Origin: Dialister sp. UBA6422
GTDB taxonomy: Bacteria; Bacillota; Negativicutes; Veillonellales; Dialisteraceae
Assembly: GCA_002439665.1 (NCBI GenBank)
Contig: DJPC01000172.1
Span: forward strand, 1 to 16,720
Reading direction: 5' to 3'
DNA length: 16,720 nt
The first letter of the stretch is position 1, and every line of letters starts with the position of its first letter. The position numbers and the translations under genes were made by a program. The notes under the pieces are model-generated. The model did not search any database, was not told where the DNA came from, and saw only the letters and a list, made by a program, of their open reading frames with translations. Positions 7,146 through 14,608 of the stretch are shown in pieces.

Positions 7146-8908
7146 TCCTTGGGTGCTGCTTTGGGCGCAGGGCGAGGCCGTCTCACTGGCTGCTTTCCCT
7201 GCATGGTGAGTACCAGCGCACGATTCTCCCCTTCCTGCCAAGTTTCCTCCATAGAGAGAGAATGGGCCGGGCAACCTTCCGCACACAAACCGCAAACCAT
7301 ACATTTTTCTCGGTCAATGGTCCAGGTACGATTTTTTCGATCTATAGAAATGGCTCCAGCAGGGCAGCTATGTTCACATTTCCCGCAGAAAAGACATTTC
7401 TCTATATCATTGGTCACGTGGAAACTATTGTCTGACTGAGGCACATTTACTACCGGTTTGGTTTCTACCTTTGGTGATTCTTTTTCCAGTTCCACTTTTT
7501 GAGATAGCCCCACTTTGGATTGTGGCCTCAGCTGTCTTGTAGGCGCTTTTCCTTGTAAAGTCAACTTAGCAGCTTGATTTTCTCCCTCTTCCCATTTTTC
7601 TTTCATGGTGAGACATTTCTTTGGACAACCTCCTATGCAAGCACCGCACGTGATACATTGATCTCGATCAATGGTCCAAGTCCGATTCCTTCTGTCAATC
7701 GAAATAGCATCCGCCGGACAAGTATGTTCACATTTCCCGCAAAAGAGACACTGATCTATATCATTAGCAATATGTCTTGGATGGGTAGATACTGCTATAT
7801 TTTCTTCTTTGGAAATGGGATGCTCCTGGACAGCAGGAATCTCCTTCTCTATTTCTATGTGAGGTGCTTTTTCAGAAACTTCTTTCTTAGAGGGCGTCGG
7901 GCGAACACGCGGACGATGAGTCAGTACCTTTCCCTGATAGGAAGTGACCATAGCCTTAGTTTCCCCTTCTTCCCATGTATCTCGCATGGTTAGACAATGG
8001 GTGGGACAAACACCTTCACACACACCACAGGTCATGCACTTTTCTCGGTCAATGGTCCAAATACGATTTCTTCTATCAAGAGAAATGGCCTTCCCCGGGC
8101 AATGATGTTCACATTTCCCGCAGAAAAGACATTTTTCTATATCATTGAATAGATGCTCCATAGGAATGGTTTTCTCTGCCATCTTTGGTACAGAAGGTGC
8201 TGCCTGGGATATAGCAGGAGAAGCTGACACTTCTTTGGGTATTACTTTGACAGGCATACGCCTTATAGGCATTTTCCCTTTGATGGTGATGTCTGTTTTA
8301 TTTCCCAAATAACACCCCAAAGACAAACATTTTCTCGGGCAATTATCGATACAAGTCCCGCAATTCACGCAAGCTTCCAAATTGATACGCCAAGTGCGGT
8401 TCCGCCGATCCACAGTGATCGCACCGGCTGGACAGTTTCTTTCGCACATACCGCAAAAAATACATTTCATCACATTATTGACAATATGACTTCTATCATC
8501 CATAGAGAAAGCTGATTTTGAAGTAGAAATAGCAGCCACTTCTTTTTTGACTTCTGGCTTTCCTTCTTTTTGGACAACCGTCAGAATGACTTCTGATTTT
8601 TTCAAAGCTGGCGCCGCATAATGGGGATCCATGGATAAACACTTTTTAGGACAAGAGGTCACACAAGCACCGCACTGAATGCAGGAAAAAGGATTGATTT
8701 TCCAAGTGCCTGTTTTTCGATCCACCGTCAGTGCCCCTGTAGGACAAGTTCTCTCGCACATGCCACACAGAATACACTGGCTCACCTCATTAATCACCCG
8801 GCCGCGATCTCCAGGGCAAAACTTCTTCGGCTCCAATGGGTACTTAGAAGTCACAGGAGGCTTAAATAAATTAGCCAAGGCCTGCTTCACATATACCAGG
8901 TAACTCAT
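7130..8908 (-). CDS. echF: Five-module EchF-type polyferredoxin, ten [4Fe-4S] motifs
   Basis: A 592-residue protein in the echF position. Residues 1 to about 115 resemble an ordinary EchF (NuoI-like 2[4Fe-4S] subunit), starting MSYLVYVKQALANLF. Four further EchF-like modules follow. Each has two CxxCxxCxxxCP motifs; the first cysteines are at 45/76, 149/180, 260/291, 387/418 and 505/536, so the two motifs are always 31 residues apart while the linkers vary (module period 104, 111, 127, 118). All forty ligands are present. An extra cysteine after each second motif (C90, C194, C305, C432) is replaced by S550 in module 5. Modules 3-5 share a tail with W-x-EGE and QGK followed by a basic, Pro-rich stretch. 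No signal peptide or membrane segment is seen. It should link ferredoxin to the EchC cluster. The start follows AGGGAGG; the end overlaps hypA. Confidence 0.93.
   Translation of the reverse strand: MSYLVYVKQALANLFKPPVTSKYPLEPKKFCPGDRGRVINEVSQCILCGMCERTCPTGALTVDRKTGTWKINPFSCIQCGACVTSCPKKCLSMDPHYAAPALKKSEVILTVVQKEGKPEVKKEVAAISTSKSAFSMDDRSHIVNNVMKCIFCGMCERNCPAGAITVDRRNRTWRINLEACVNCGTCIDNCPRKCLSLGCYLGNKTDITIKGKMPIRRMPVKVIPKEVSASPAISQAAPSVPKMAEKTIPMEHLFNDIEKCLFCGKCEHHCPGKAISLDRRNRIWTIDREKCMTCGVCEGVCPTHCLTMRDTWEEGETKAMVTSYQGKVLTHRPRVRPTPSKKEVSEKAPHIEIEKEIPAVQEHPISKEENIAVSTHPRHIANDIDQCLFCGKCEHTCPADAISIDRRNRTWTIDRDQCITCGACIGGCPKKCLTMKEKWEEGENQAAKLTLQGKAPTRQLRPQSKVGLSQKVELEKESPKVETKPVVNVPQSDNSFHVTNDIEKCLFCGKCEHSCPAGAISIDRKNRTWTIDREKCMVCGLCAEGCPAHSLSMEETWQEGENRALVLTMQGKQPVRRPRPAPKAAPKEDTHA
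7305..8147 (-). repeat. Near-identical DNA blocks of polyferredoxin modules 3 and 5
   Basis: Positions 7370-7412 and 8105-8147 agree at 42 of 43 bases, and 7305-7324 and 8040-8059 are identical over 20 bases. Both pairs are 735 bp (245 codons) apart. Modules 1, 2 and 4 use different codons for similar residues. This points to recent duplication or gene conversion between modules 3 and 5. Confidence 0.75.
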
Positions 8909-8958
8909 ATAATAACCTCCCTTATCTTCTCACTTCACACTTTCTAGTACATCTCATA

Positions 8959-10044
8959 TTATCTTTCGCAGCAGCTAATACAGGGGTCAATGGTAAGGAT
9001 AATATTAGGCACATCTGCCAAGTCGCAACCTTGCAGCATTTTCACAAGCGCCGGAATGTTACAGTTCGTCGGTGTACGGAGACGGAACCGTTCCAAATTT
9101 TTTGTTCCATTGCCTTTGACATAATAAATAGCTTCCCCTCTAGGCTGTTCTATCCTGGTAAAACATTCTCCTTTAGAAGGCAAACCTCTCACCGGTGCGG
9201 CAATTGCCCCCTCTGGCAGATTGTCCAGACAGCCTTGAATGAGATCCATGGATTGATAGAGTTCATTCAAACGTACTTTCACACGAGAAAGGCAATCACC
9301 TGCTTGTTCCAGTACAGGGCGGAACTGCAAATCTTTATAAGCCCCATCTTCATCAGCCATACGATAATCATTAGGAATACCGCTAGCACGAGCCAAAGGC
9401 CCTACACAACCTAGCTCGACCGCATCATTCATGGATAGAACGCCTACCCCTTCCAAACGACTTTGAATGGTATCGTCATAGAGAAAAACCTGTCCCATAT
9501 CCTTAATTTCTTTCCGAAGGCCCTTAAGTTTCGTAGAAATATCTTTCGCCATAGCATCCGTTAGATCTCGGCGTACCCCACCTACTTCACAGACAGAAAA
9601 AATGACACGTCCTCCAGTCGTTTCTTCAAAAATATCTAGAATGGTCTCACGAAGTCGCCAAGCATTCATAAAAATACTTTCAAAGCCCATGGCATCAGCG
9701 GCTAGTCCCAACCACAGAAGATGGCTATGCATACGAGAAAGTTCATGCCAAATCGTTCGAAGATAGTCGGCACGACGGGGTACTTCGATCCCCATAAGTT
9801 CTTCTACTGCTTTGGCATACCCCCAACCATGGCCAAAAGAACAAATCCCGCAAACTCTTTCTGCCACATAAATGAATTGTTTAAAATCCTTTTTTTCTAC
9901 TAGTTTCTCCAGTCCTCTATGTACATACCCAATAGAAGGAACGGCACGAACCACTTTTTCATCCTTAAGTTCCAAATCCAAATGAATCGGTTCTGGCAAG
10001 ACTGGATGCTGCGGTCCAAAGGGGACAGTCGTTAATTCAGCCAT
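8959..10044 (-). CDS. echE: Ech hydrogenase large subunit with the NiFe site
   Basis: A 361-residue group 4 large subunit related to NuoD (49 kDa). The N-terminal nickel motif is RVCGICSFGH (C65, C68) and the C-terminal one is DPCISCCER (C355, C358, with an extra C359). These four cysteines hold nickel, and two of them bridge to the Fe(CN)2CO group. The protein stops at the arginine after the last motif, so there is no C-terminal peptide for an endopeptidase to remove, as known for EchE and CooH relatives. The start at 10044 is preferred because AAGGAGG lies six bases before it; the ATG at 10050 touches the ribosome site. This start overlaps the echD stop by eight bases. It catalyses reversible proton reduction at the cytoplasmic face of the membrane. 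Confidence 0.96.
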   Translation of the reverse strand: MAELTTVPFGPQHPVLPEPIHLDLELKDEKVVRAVPSIGYVHRGLEKLVEKKDFKQFIYVAERVCGICSFGHGWGYAKAVEELMGIEVPRRADYLRTIWHELSRMHSHLLWLGLAADAMGFESIFMNAWRLRETILDIFEETTGGRVIFSVCEVGGVRRDLTDAMAKDISTKLKGLRKEIKDMGQVFLYDDTIQSRLEGVGVLSMNDAVELGCVGPLARASGIPNDYRMADEDGAYKDLQFRPVLEQAGDCLSRVKVRLNELYQSMDLIQGCLDNLPEGAIAAPVRGLPSKGECFTRIEQPRGEAIYYVKGNGTKNLERFRLRTPTNCNIPALVKMLQGCDLADVPNIILTIDPCISCCER

Positions 10045-10477
10045 GGTCATCCTCCTTCTTCGTCACCGACGCATCGACACCAAGACCGCTTCGAAGGTTA
10101 ACCTTCACGGCACTTTTGGCATGCATAGCTCCAGACAAATCATGCCAAGGTGTTTTTTGTGCTAAATGATAAAAATGGCCACCATAATCTACTTCCGGCA
10201 CAATAAAACGAATATCTAAACCAAAAAGATCATGAATTTCATTTTCCCATACAAAGCCGTACCAGTAGAGGCTAGTAATACTCATAATAGAACCATCTAG
10301 TGGCACAATGAGCCGAAGATGATATAGAAAATAATTTTTATCAAAGCTGTAAGTGAGTTCAAACCCTTCTTCCACACGGGTGCACAGAATTTGTACTAAC
10401 CGGCAGCCTTCCTTCTTAAAGCGTGCCACACGTTCCAAAAGGTCCTCTGAGCGTATGGATATAATCTGTTGTTTCAT
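10037..10477 (-). CDS. echD: Ech hydrogenase NuoC-like subunit
   Basis: A 146-residue soluble subunit with the NuoC (30 kDa) type signature YWYGFVWENEIHDLFGLDI and no cofactor motif. In Ech complexes it is the structural partner between the small and large subunits. The ATG at 10477 is chosen because AGAGG sits five bases upstream; a longer in-frame reading to 10516 begins in the intergenic gap without a ribosome site. The acidic, charged C-terminus (TKKEDDHG) overlaps the start of echE by eight bases, giving coupled synthesis of D and E. The middle is typical, while the C-terminal 30 residues, rich in small residues, are poorly conserved in the family. Confidence 0.9.
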   Translation of the reverse strand: MKQQIISIRSEDLLERVARFKKEGCRLVQILCTRVEEGFELTYSFDKNYFLYHLRLIVPLDGSIMSITSLYWYGFVWENEIHDLFGLDIRFIVPEVDYGGHFYHLAQKTPWHDLSGAMHAKSAVKVNLRSGLGVDASVTKKEDDHG

Positions 10478-10553
10478 AAAATCCTCTTCATCTCTTAAAA
10501 TAAAATGCCCTATCAAGATAGCTAGGAGTGAAAAATTTATGCCCCCTACTTTT

Positions 10554-10988
10554 CTAGGTATTGCATTTTAATTTTTTATGTTTTTCTTCCAACACAGAGA
10601 GACCTTTGACCACACCATCGATGATAGCCTCCGGGCGAGCAGCGCAGCCAGGGACGTACACATCCACAGGAATCGCTTTATCCATACCGCCAAGCATGTT
10701 ATAGCAATCCCTAAAAATGCCGCCACTACAAGCACAAGTACCTACTGCGATGACTACTTTTGGTTCTGGCATCTGTTCATAAATCTGACGAACCACGGGA
10801 AGATTTTGGGCATTGACTCCGCCAGTCACAAGGAAAATATCTGCATGTTTCGGATCCCCTGTATTGACGATACCAAACCGCTCTACATCGTAGAGAGGCG
10901 TCAGGCAAGCCAGTACTTCGATATCACACCCATTACAGGAGGAGCCATCATAATGGATGAGCCAAGGTGATTTCTTTTCGTATCCCAT
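10554..10988 (-). CDS. echC: Ech hydrogenase small subunit, proximal [4Fe-4S]
   Basis: A 144-residue NuoB/PSST-like protein. The four ligands of the single [4Fe-4S] cluster are visible: C18 and C21 in SSCNGCD, C85 in GTCACSGG, and C115 in VPGCAARPE. This cluster is next to the NiFe site and takes electrons from the ferredoxin subunit. It lacks the extra clusters of uptake-type small subunits and has no Tat signal, as expected for a cytoplasm-facing group 4 enzyme. The ATG follows AAGAGGT at normal spacing. It lies 93 bp behind echB and 76 bp before echD; both gaps are AT-rich with only weak hairpins. Confidence 0.96.
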   Translation of the reverse strand: MGYEKKSPWLIHYDGSSCNGCDIEVLACLTPLYDVERFGIVNTGDPKHADIFLVTGGVNAQNLPVVRQIYEQMPEPKVVIAVGTCACSGGIFRDCYNMLGGMDKAIPVDVYVPGCAARPEAIIDGVVKGLSVLEEKHKKLKCNT

Positions 10989-11029
10989 AAAAACCTCTTC
11001 ATTCAGAGTATGTACAAAGGTAGCTGATA

Positions 11030-11075
11030 GACTAGTGATTTGTACTAGGAAAATTATGTTTCAGTCACTAATGAC
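11030..11075. repeat. Degenerate repeat with inverted TAGTGA cores between echB and echC
   Basis: GACTAGTGA (11030-11038) and the inverted TCACTAATGAC (11065-11075) frame the gap between echB and echC. The words resemble those between the cupin and HAD genes and after the kinase. It is probably a remnant of a dispersed intergenic repeat; a weak hairpin is possible. Confidence 0.3.
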
Positions 11076-11081
11076 AAGCCA

Positions 11082-11957
11082 CTATTTAAAGTACATCAAA
11101 AAAGCAACATTCAAAAAACCTGCCAGTAAGGTCAAAAGCCAGGTAGATGCCAACATGTTTTCCCACTTCATACGGGCACAGCAATTATCTACCAGGATTT
11201 CCCCAAAGAATACCAGCTCACAAACGGCAAGACCCACAATCGCTGTCCACCAAGAATCACTGATAAAGAATAATACGACCAGTCCTAAAAGAAATATATT
11301 TTCATACCAGTGAGCCAATTCAACCATAGCCAATGTACGACCAGAAATTTCTGTCTTAAGTCCTCCAATGAGCTCTTGATGCGCTTCATGGGACATAGAA
11401 ATATCAAAAGGAGATTTTCTAAATTTAATAAGAAGAATAAAGCACAGGCCTATGAAAATACCAGGCATACGAAGGATATTCATATTAGATGTATCCATAA
11501 TATCTGCTACACTGAAACTTCCACTAGATAAGTAAAATCCAAGAGCTACCAAAAGAAGCATAGGTTCATAAGCCATGGTTTGTACCAATTCTCGTTCTGC
11601 ACCGATCTGGCTATAAGGAGAATCTACTGCATAGGCTGCAATAATAAGACATACACTAGCCATGGTCAATGTAAAAACCACCAAAAGGATATCCCCTCTA
11701 GCAAAAAAAATCGTACCTGTCAAAAGAACGAAGAGAAGAAAGCCAAATACATAGAATCCCTCCGCCTTATTAACGGCTATAGGCTGTTTATCCCACAATT
11801 TCAAAAAATCATAAAAAGGCTGGCACAGTGGCGGTCCTGCTCTTCGCTGCATGCGGGCAGAAATTTTCCGATCCACCCCAGAAAGGAGCCCTCCCAATAT
11901 AGGAGCTACGAGCAAATAGATGAGTCCACCTAAAACAGAAATCATATAGTCAGACAT
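11082..11957 (-). CDS. echB: Ech hydrogenase membrane subunit, NuoH-like
   Basis: A 291-residue membrane protein with about eight hydrophobic segments. It carries NuoH/HycD family marks: the cytoplasmic loop RKISARMQRRAGPP (30-43), ERELVQTMAYEP (121-132), and SPFD (182-185) followed by SHEAHQELIGGLKTEISG (189-206). These acidic and basic loops form the junction between the soluble arm and the ion-translocating arm. The start is taken at the ATG at 11957, since GGAGG lies eight bases upstream; the in-frame GTG at 11966 overlaps the ribosome site. The start overlaps the echA stop by eight bases. Together with EchA it couples electron transfer to proton or sodium movement; the ion cannot be told from sequence. 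Confidence 0.95.
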   Translation of the reverse strand: MSDYMISVLGGLIYLLVAPILGGLLSGVDRKISARMQRRAGPPLCQPFYDFLKLWDKQPIAVNKAEGFYVFGFLLFVLLTGTIFFARGDILLVVFTLTMASVCLIIAAYAVDSPYSQIGAERELVQTMAYEPMLLLVALGFYLSSGSFSVADIMDTSNMNILRMPGIFIGLCFILLIKFRKSPFDISMSHEAHQELIGGLKTEISGRTLAMVELAHWYENIFLLGLVVLFFISDSWWTAIVGLAVCELVFFGEILVDNCCARMKWENMLASTWLLTLLAGFLNVAFLMYFK

Positions 11958-13851
11958 GGAAAACACCTCCTGCCACTAGGGATAGTTCCATCAAGACACA
12001 TGCCAAGCAGCTGGTATATCCTAAAAGTTTCATCCTTTTTTCTCCAAACCAGTTTTCTAAATACCAGTTTCTAAGAGAAATGGGAACCACTTGTCCAGCT
12101 ACACCACGGTAACTGGCATCATGGCCTAGATTTTCCCCAGACAGATTGGTAATGACCTGTTTCTTCTGGCGACTTTTGCCAAAACGAAGTGGCAAAATGA
12201 TGATCAAAAATACCATGACAGACATGATCCACAGATTACTTTGAGCAATGACTTCTGTGGTCGCATGATAAATCATAGCCAAATAAGGAATGACCATGTA
12301 CTGAGAAATCAAAGGGAACAATACACAAACTACCAAAGTAAGCACAGACAAGCTTTTGAGGGCTGTCCATTCTACACCTAAAATACCTACTTCTCTATTT
12401 TCTGTGGTAGGAATATAGGTAGTAATTTTCCCAAGCCATTTTGTCCAATAGAATAGAGTAGTAGCGGAGCCAAAAACCAAAACCAAGAGCAAAAGAGGTT
12501 GTCCGGCATCAACAAAGGCTTTCATCGCTGCCCATTTAGAAATAAGCATACCAAAAGGTGCTAGGAACATGCCGCAAATCCCAATCACCATACAAAGGGA
12601 AAGCCGCGGCATGGAATTAAAAATCCCATCAAAGCTTTCCAAATTACGACTTCCTAACTGCTGCTCTGCCGTCCCCACCGTAAGGAACAGAAGACTCTTA
12701 GCTACGGCATGGAAAATAACAATCATAATAGCTGTCCAAGCGGCTTCATAAGAACCAGTCCCTGCGCAGCATACAATCAGGCCTAAATTGGAAATGGTGG
12801 AATAAGCCAGTACTTTTTTCCCATCGGACTGAGAAATCGCCGCACAGGAAGCGAAAAAGAATGTAATGCCCCCAATGAGCATAGCCATAATCCCCGCATG
12901 GTTATTTCCCAAAAGAGGTGCCAATTTAATAATTAAAAAGACACCAGCTTTGACCATTGTCGAAGAATGAAGCAACGCCGACGTAGGAGTCGGTGCCACC
13001 ATAGCTCCCAAAAGCCATCCAGAAAAAGGCATCATAGCCGATTTGGTAAACCCACAGAACACCAAAAGAGCGACTACCAATTCTACAGGAAGTCCGCTAC
13101 GGCCAAGTGCAATAAGCTGGGATAATTCTACGGTGTAAAACATTTCTCCTAAGTATGCGATAGCTAGCGCAAAAGCAAGTCCCCCTAAGAGATTCATCCA
13201 CAAGGCCTTGCAAGAATTATGAATCGCATCATTCGTTTTGGAATAACCAATCAGTAGGAAAGAACAAAGACTGGTAATTTCCCAAAATGTATACATGTAC
13301 AATAAATTATTGGACATAACCAGGCCAAACATGGCAGACAAAAAGAGAAATACCACAAAAAAGAAAAATGATCTCCGATCAGCCATCCCTGTATGATTTC
13401 GATGGTACATAGCCATATATCCTAAAGAATATACAGCAATGAGCCCACCAATAATTCCTGCAATGAGAATCATAATGATCGCAAAATTATCAATAATAAA
13501 ATCCCAGGATGTATAAATCCTCTCGCCCATATGATATTCAAAAGCAGAAATAATGACAAACTGCAAAAGTCCTAAAAAACCAATGCTATATCTTTTGAAT
13601 TTAGAAGAATAATAAAGTACTGCCAATACCACAAGCCCATCAATACTTGTCATCAAAAGGCGCATCCATGTACCCTCTATGCCAATTTTTAACGGCTTTC
13701 CAAAATAGAGCACTCCGATGGCAACGGAAAGAACCATAATCAATGCAGCAGATCCCTTAACCAATCCATTTCTAAGAGATGCATTGTGATTGATAAGTAA
13801 AATCACCGCCGTCAACAAAGGTATCACAAACAGCAATGCCGGTAATGCCAT
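11950..13851 (-). CDS. echA: Ech hydrogenase ion-pumping subunit, NuoL-like
   Basis: A 633-residue integral membrane protein of the NuoL/MrpA antiporter-like family, with more than a dozen hydrophobic segments. Key charged residues lie in conserved surroundings: E191 in TFWEITSLCSFLLIGY, K270 in GFTKSAMMPFSGWL, H295 and K301 in APTPTSALLHSSTMVKAGVFL. In relatives the glutamate and lysines carry the proton relay. The last 100 residues contain a basic loop (RFGKSRQKK) and two further hydrophobic stretches, the usual C-terminal extension. It is the first gene of the cluster; the ATG follows GGGGAGG by seven bases. Its 5' leader, if the predicted promoter is right, is about 190 nt. The gene order echA-B-C-D-E-F matches known Ech operons. 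Confidence 0.96.
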   Translation of the reverse strand: MALPALLFVIPLLTAVILLINHNASLRNGLVKGSAALIMVLSVAIGVLYFGKPLKIGIEGTWMRLLMTSIDGLVVLAVLYYSSKFKRYSIGFLGLLQFVIISAFEYHMGERIYTSWDFIIDNFAIIMILIAGIIGGLIAVYSLGYMAMYHRNHTGMADRRSFFFFVVFLFLSAMFGLVMSNNLLYMYTFWEITSLCSFLLIGYSKTNDAIHNSCKALWMNLLGGLAFALAIAYLGEMFYTVELSQLIALGRSGLPVELVVALLVFCGFTKSAMMPFSGWLLGAMVAPTPTSALLHSSTMVKAGVFLIIKLAPLLGNNHAGIMAMLIGGITFFFASCAAISQSDGKKVLAYSTISNLGLIVCCAGTGSYEAAWTAIMIVIFHAVAKSLLFLTVGTAEQQLGSRNLESFDGIFNSMPRLSLCMVIGICGMFLAPFGMLISKWAAMKAFVDAGQPLLLLVLVFGSATTLFYWTKWLGKITTYIPTTENREVGILGVEWTALKSLSVLTLVVCVLFPLISQYMVIPYLAMIYHATTEVIAQSNLWIMSVMVFLIIILPLRFGKSRQKKQVITNLSGENLGHDASYRGVAGQVVPISLRNWYLENWFGEKRMKLLGYTSCLACVLMELSLVAGGVFHV

Positions 13852-14035
13852 ATATAAACCTCCCCTACTTTACATGTCACACAGAACATATCTAAGACTC
13901 TATCATTTCTTATCCCAGTGACTTTTGCAAAAAGGATACTGATAATCCCCAAACTTTAAAATAGATGGAAAATCTAAGAATTATTTCAAATAACAAATGA
14001 ATCTATATCCTTTTCATTTTCCACATAATGTAAAA

Positions 14036-14057
14036 GTTATACAGTCTATTGTATAAC
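14036..14057. promoter_or_regulatory. Inverted-repeat operator candidate at the ech promoter
   Basis: Perfect eight-base arms GTTATACA and TGTATAAC are separated by six bases, a 22-bp dyad typical of a dimeric helix-turn-helix regulator. It covers the predicted -10 and start of ech transcription, the usual place for a repressor site. It does not match Rex (TTGTTAA-N4-TTAACAA), FNR or Fur boxes. Confidence 0.5.
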
Positions 14058-14076
14058 ATTTCATCTTTGATTCCAA
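14048..14076 (-). promoter_or_regulatory. Candidate sigma-A promoter of the ech-hyp operon
   Basis: On the minus strand, TTGGAA (14076-14071) and TACAAT (14053-14048) are 17 bp apart, 4/6 and 5/6 matches to the consensus. The start would be near 14041, giving a leader of about 190 nt before echA. The -10 lies inside the GTTATACA/TGTATAAC dyad. Confidence 0.4.
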
Positions 14077-14392
14077 ATGCGAAATAAAAAACTTCATTGC
14101 AATGCCACATGTTATCAATTAACGTATACACTTATTAAAGCATATTTTTTATATTATTATATACTTTATACCAAAAATATTATTCTTGCAAGTAATAAAT
14201 TAAAAACTTGAATGCATAACGTAAAATCCACCTTGATATAACTGATAAGAGATCACTCTCATATCCATAGATCGCTTGGCCCCTATAGAATTCTATCATG
14301 TGATTTCCAAGTTATGGTATTTCATTTTTATGAAAGGAAATCTATAAAGAATGTATCCTTTATACGTTGATAAACTACCTCTCATATATTAA

Positions 14393-14431
14393 AATAAAAG
14401 TGTATTTATCTTAATTAAATATACTTTTATT
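14393..14431. promoter_or_regulatory. Long AT-rich inverted repeat upstream of the kinase gene
   Basis: Sixteen-base arms (14393-14408 and 14416-14431) pair at 15 of 16 positions, with the sixteenth a G-U pair in RNA, around a seven-base loop. The right arm overlaps the expected -35 region of the kinase promoter, so it may be an operator. T-rich runs on both sides would also allow a two-way terminator of a small transcript. Confidence 0.5.
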
Positions 14432-14454
14432 ACTTGTTTTACATTATTTATAAT
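14426..14454 (+). promoter_or_regulatory. Candidate promoter of the histidine kinase gene
   Basis: A perfect -10 hexamer TATAAT at 14449-14454 has only a weak -35 (TTTATT, 14426-14431) at 17 bp, inside the long inverted repeat. A weak -35 next to an operator-like dyad suggests control by an activator or repressor. The transcript would start near 14461, with a leader of about 148 nt. Confidence 0.4.
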
Positions 14455-14542
14455 TGTATGTGTAAAATTCAACATGAAAGATTGGGAGAAAGAATACCTA
14501 ATCCTTTATTGCTAGTACTAAACCGACTATGATTTGTATCTC

Positions 14543-14571
14543 CATGGATACCATACAAAGCAGGTATCATG
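14543..14571 (+). other. Hairpin in the kinase mRNA leader
   Basis: CATG-G-ATACC pairs with GGTATCATG (nine pairs, one bulged G, ten-base loop), ending 37 bases before the ATG. It does not cover the ribosome site. It could affect mRNA stability. Confidence 0.3.
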
Positions 14572-14608
14572 ACTACCAAAATCACAACGAGGAGCAAGGA
14601 GACCGGTG

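Larger units (their letters stand above)
13852..14608. other. Divergent intergenic region between ech operon and kinase
   Basis: About 750 bp of strongly AT-rich DNA with no credible ORF on either strand. It holds two promoter candidates facing outward and several inverted repeats: TTATTT-c-AAATAA at 13981-13993, the ech operator candidate at 14036-14057, CTTGCAAG at 14185-14192, ATAGAATTCTAT at 14285-14296, a long hairpin at 14393-14431 and a leader hairpin at 14543-14571. It is unusually long for a compact genome and could also hold a small RNA, but no known family is recognised. Confidence 0.6.

Noticed and set aside
7407..7427. Second parS-like CACGTG in the polyferredoxin gene
   Set aside because: Only the CACGTG core matches; the flanks fit parS at about 2 of 5 positions on each side, and it lies in coding sequence.
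7305..8147. CRISPR-like array
   Set aside because: The repeats are long, coding, in frame and unevenly spaced; they are protein modules.
7130..8908. Polyferredoxin as a frameshift or assembly fusion of separate ferredoxin genes
   Set aside because: A single uninterrupted frame with only one start and ribosome site; linkers are full-length, charged and share motifs between modules.
13924..13950. Attenuator or terminator in the echA leader
   Set aside because: The GGAT/ATCC stem before the T run is only four pairs; too weak to claim.
13981..13993. PerR/Fur-type box from TTATTT-c-AAATAA
   Set aside because: It has only a 6-1-6 AT-only dyad; such words are expected by chance in this AT-rich region.
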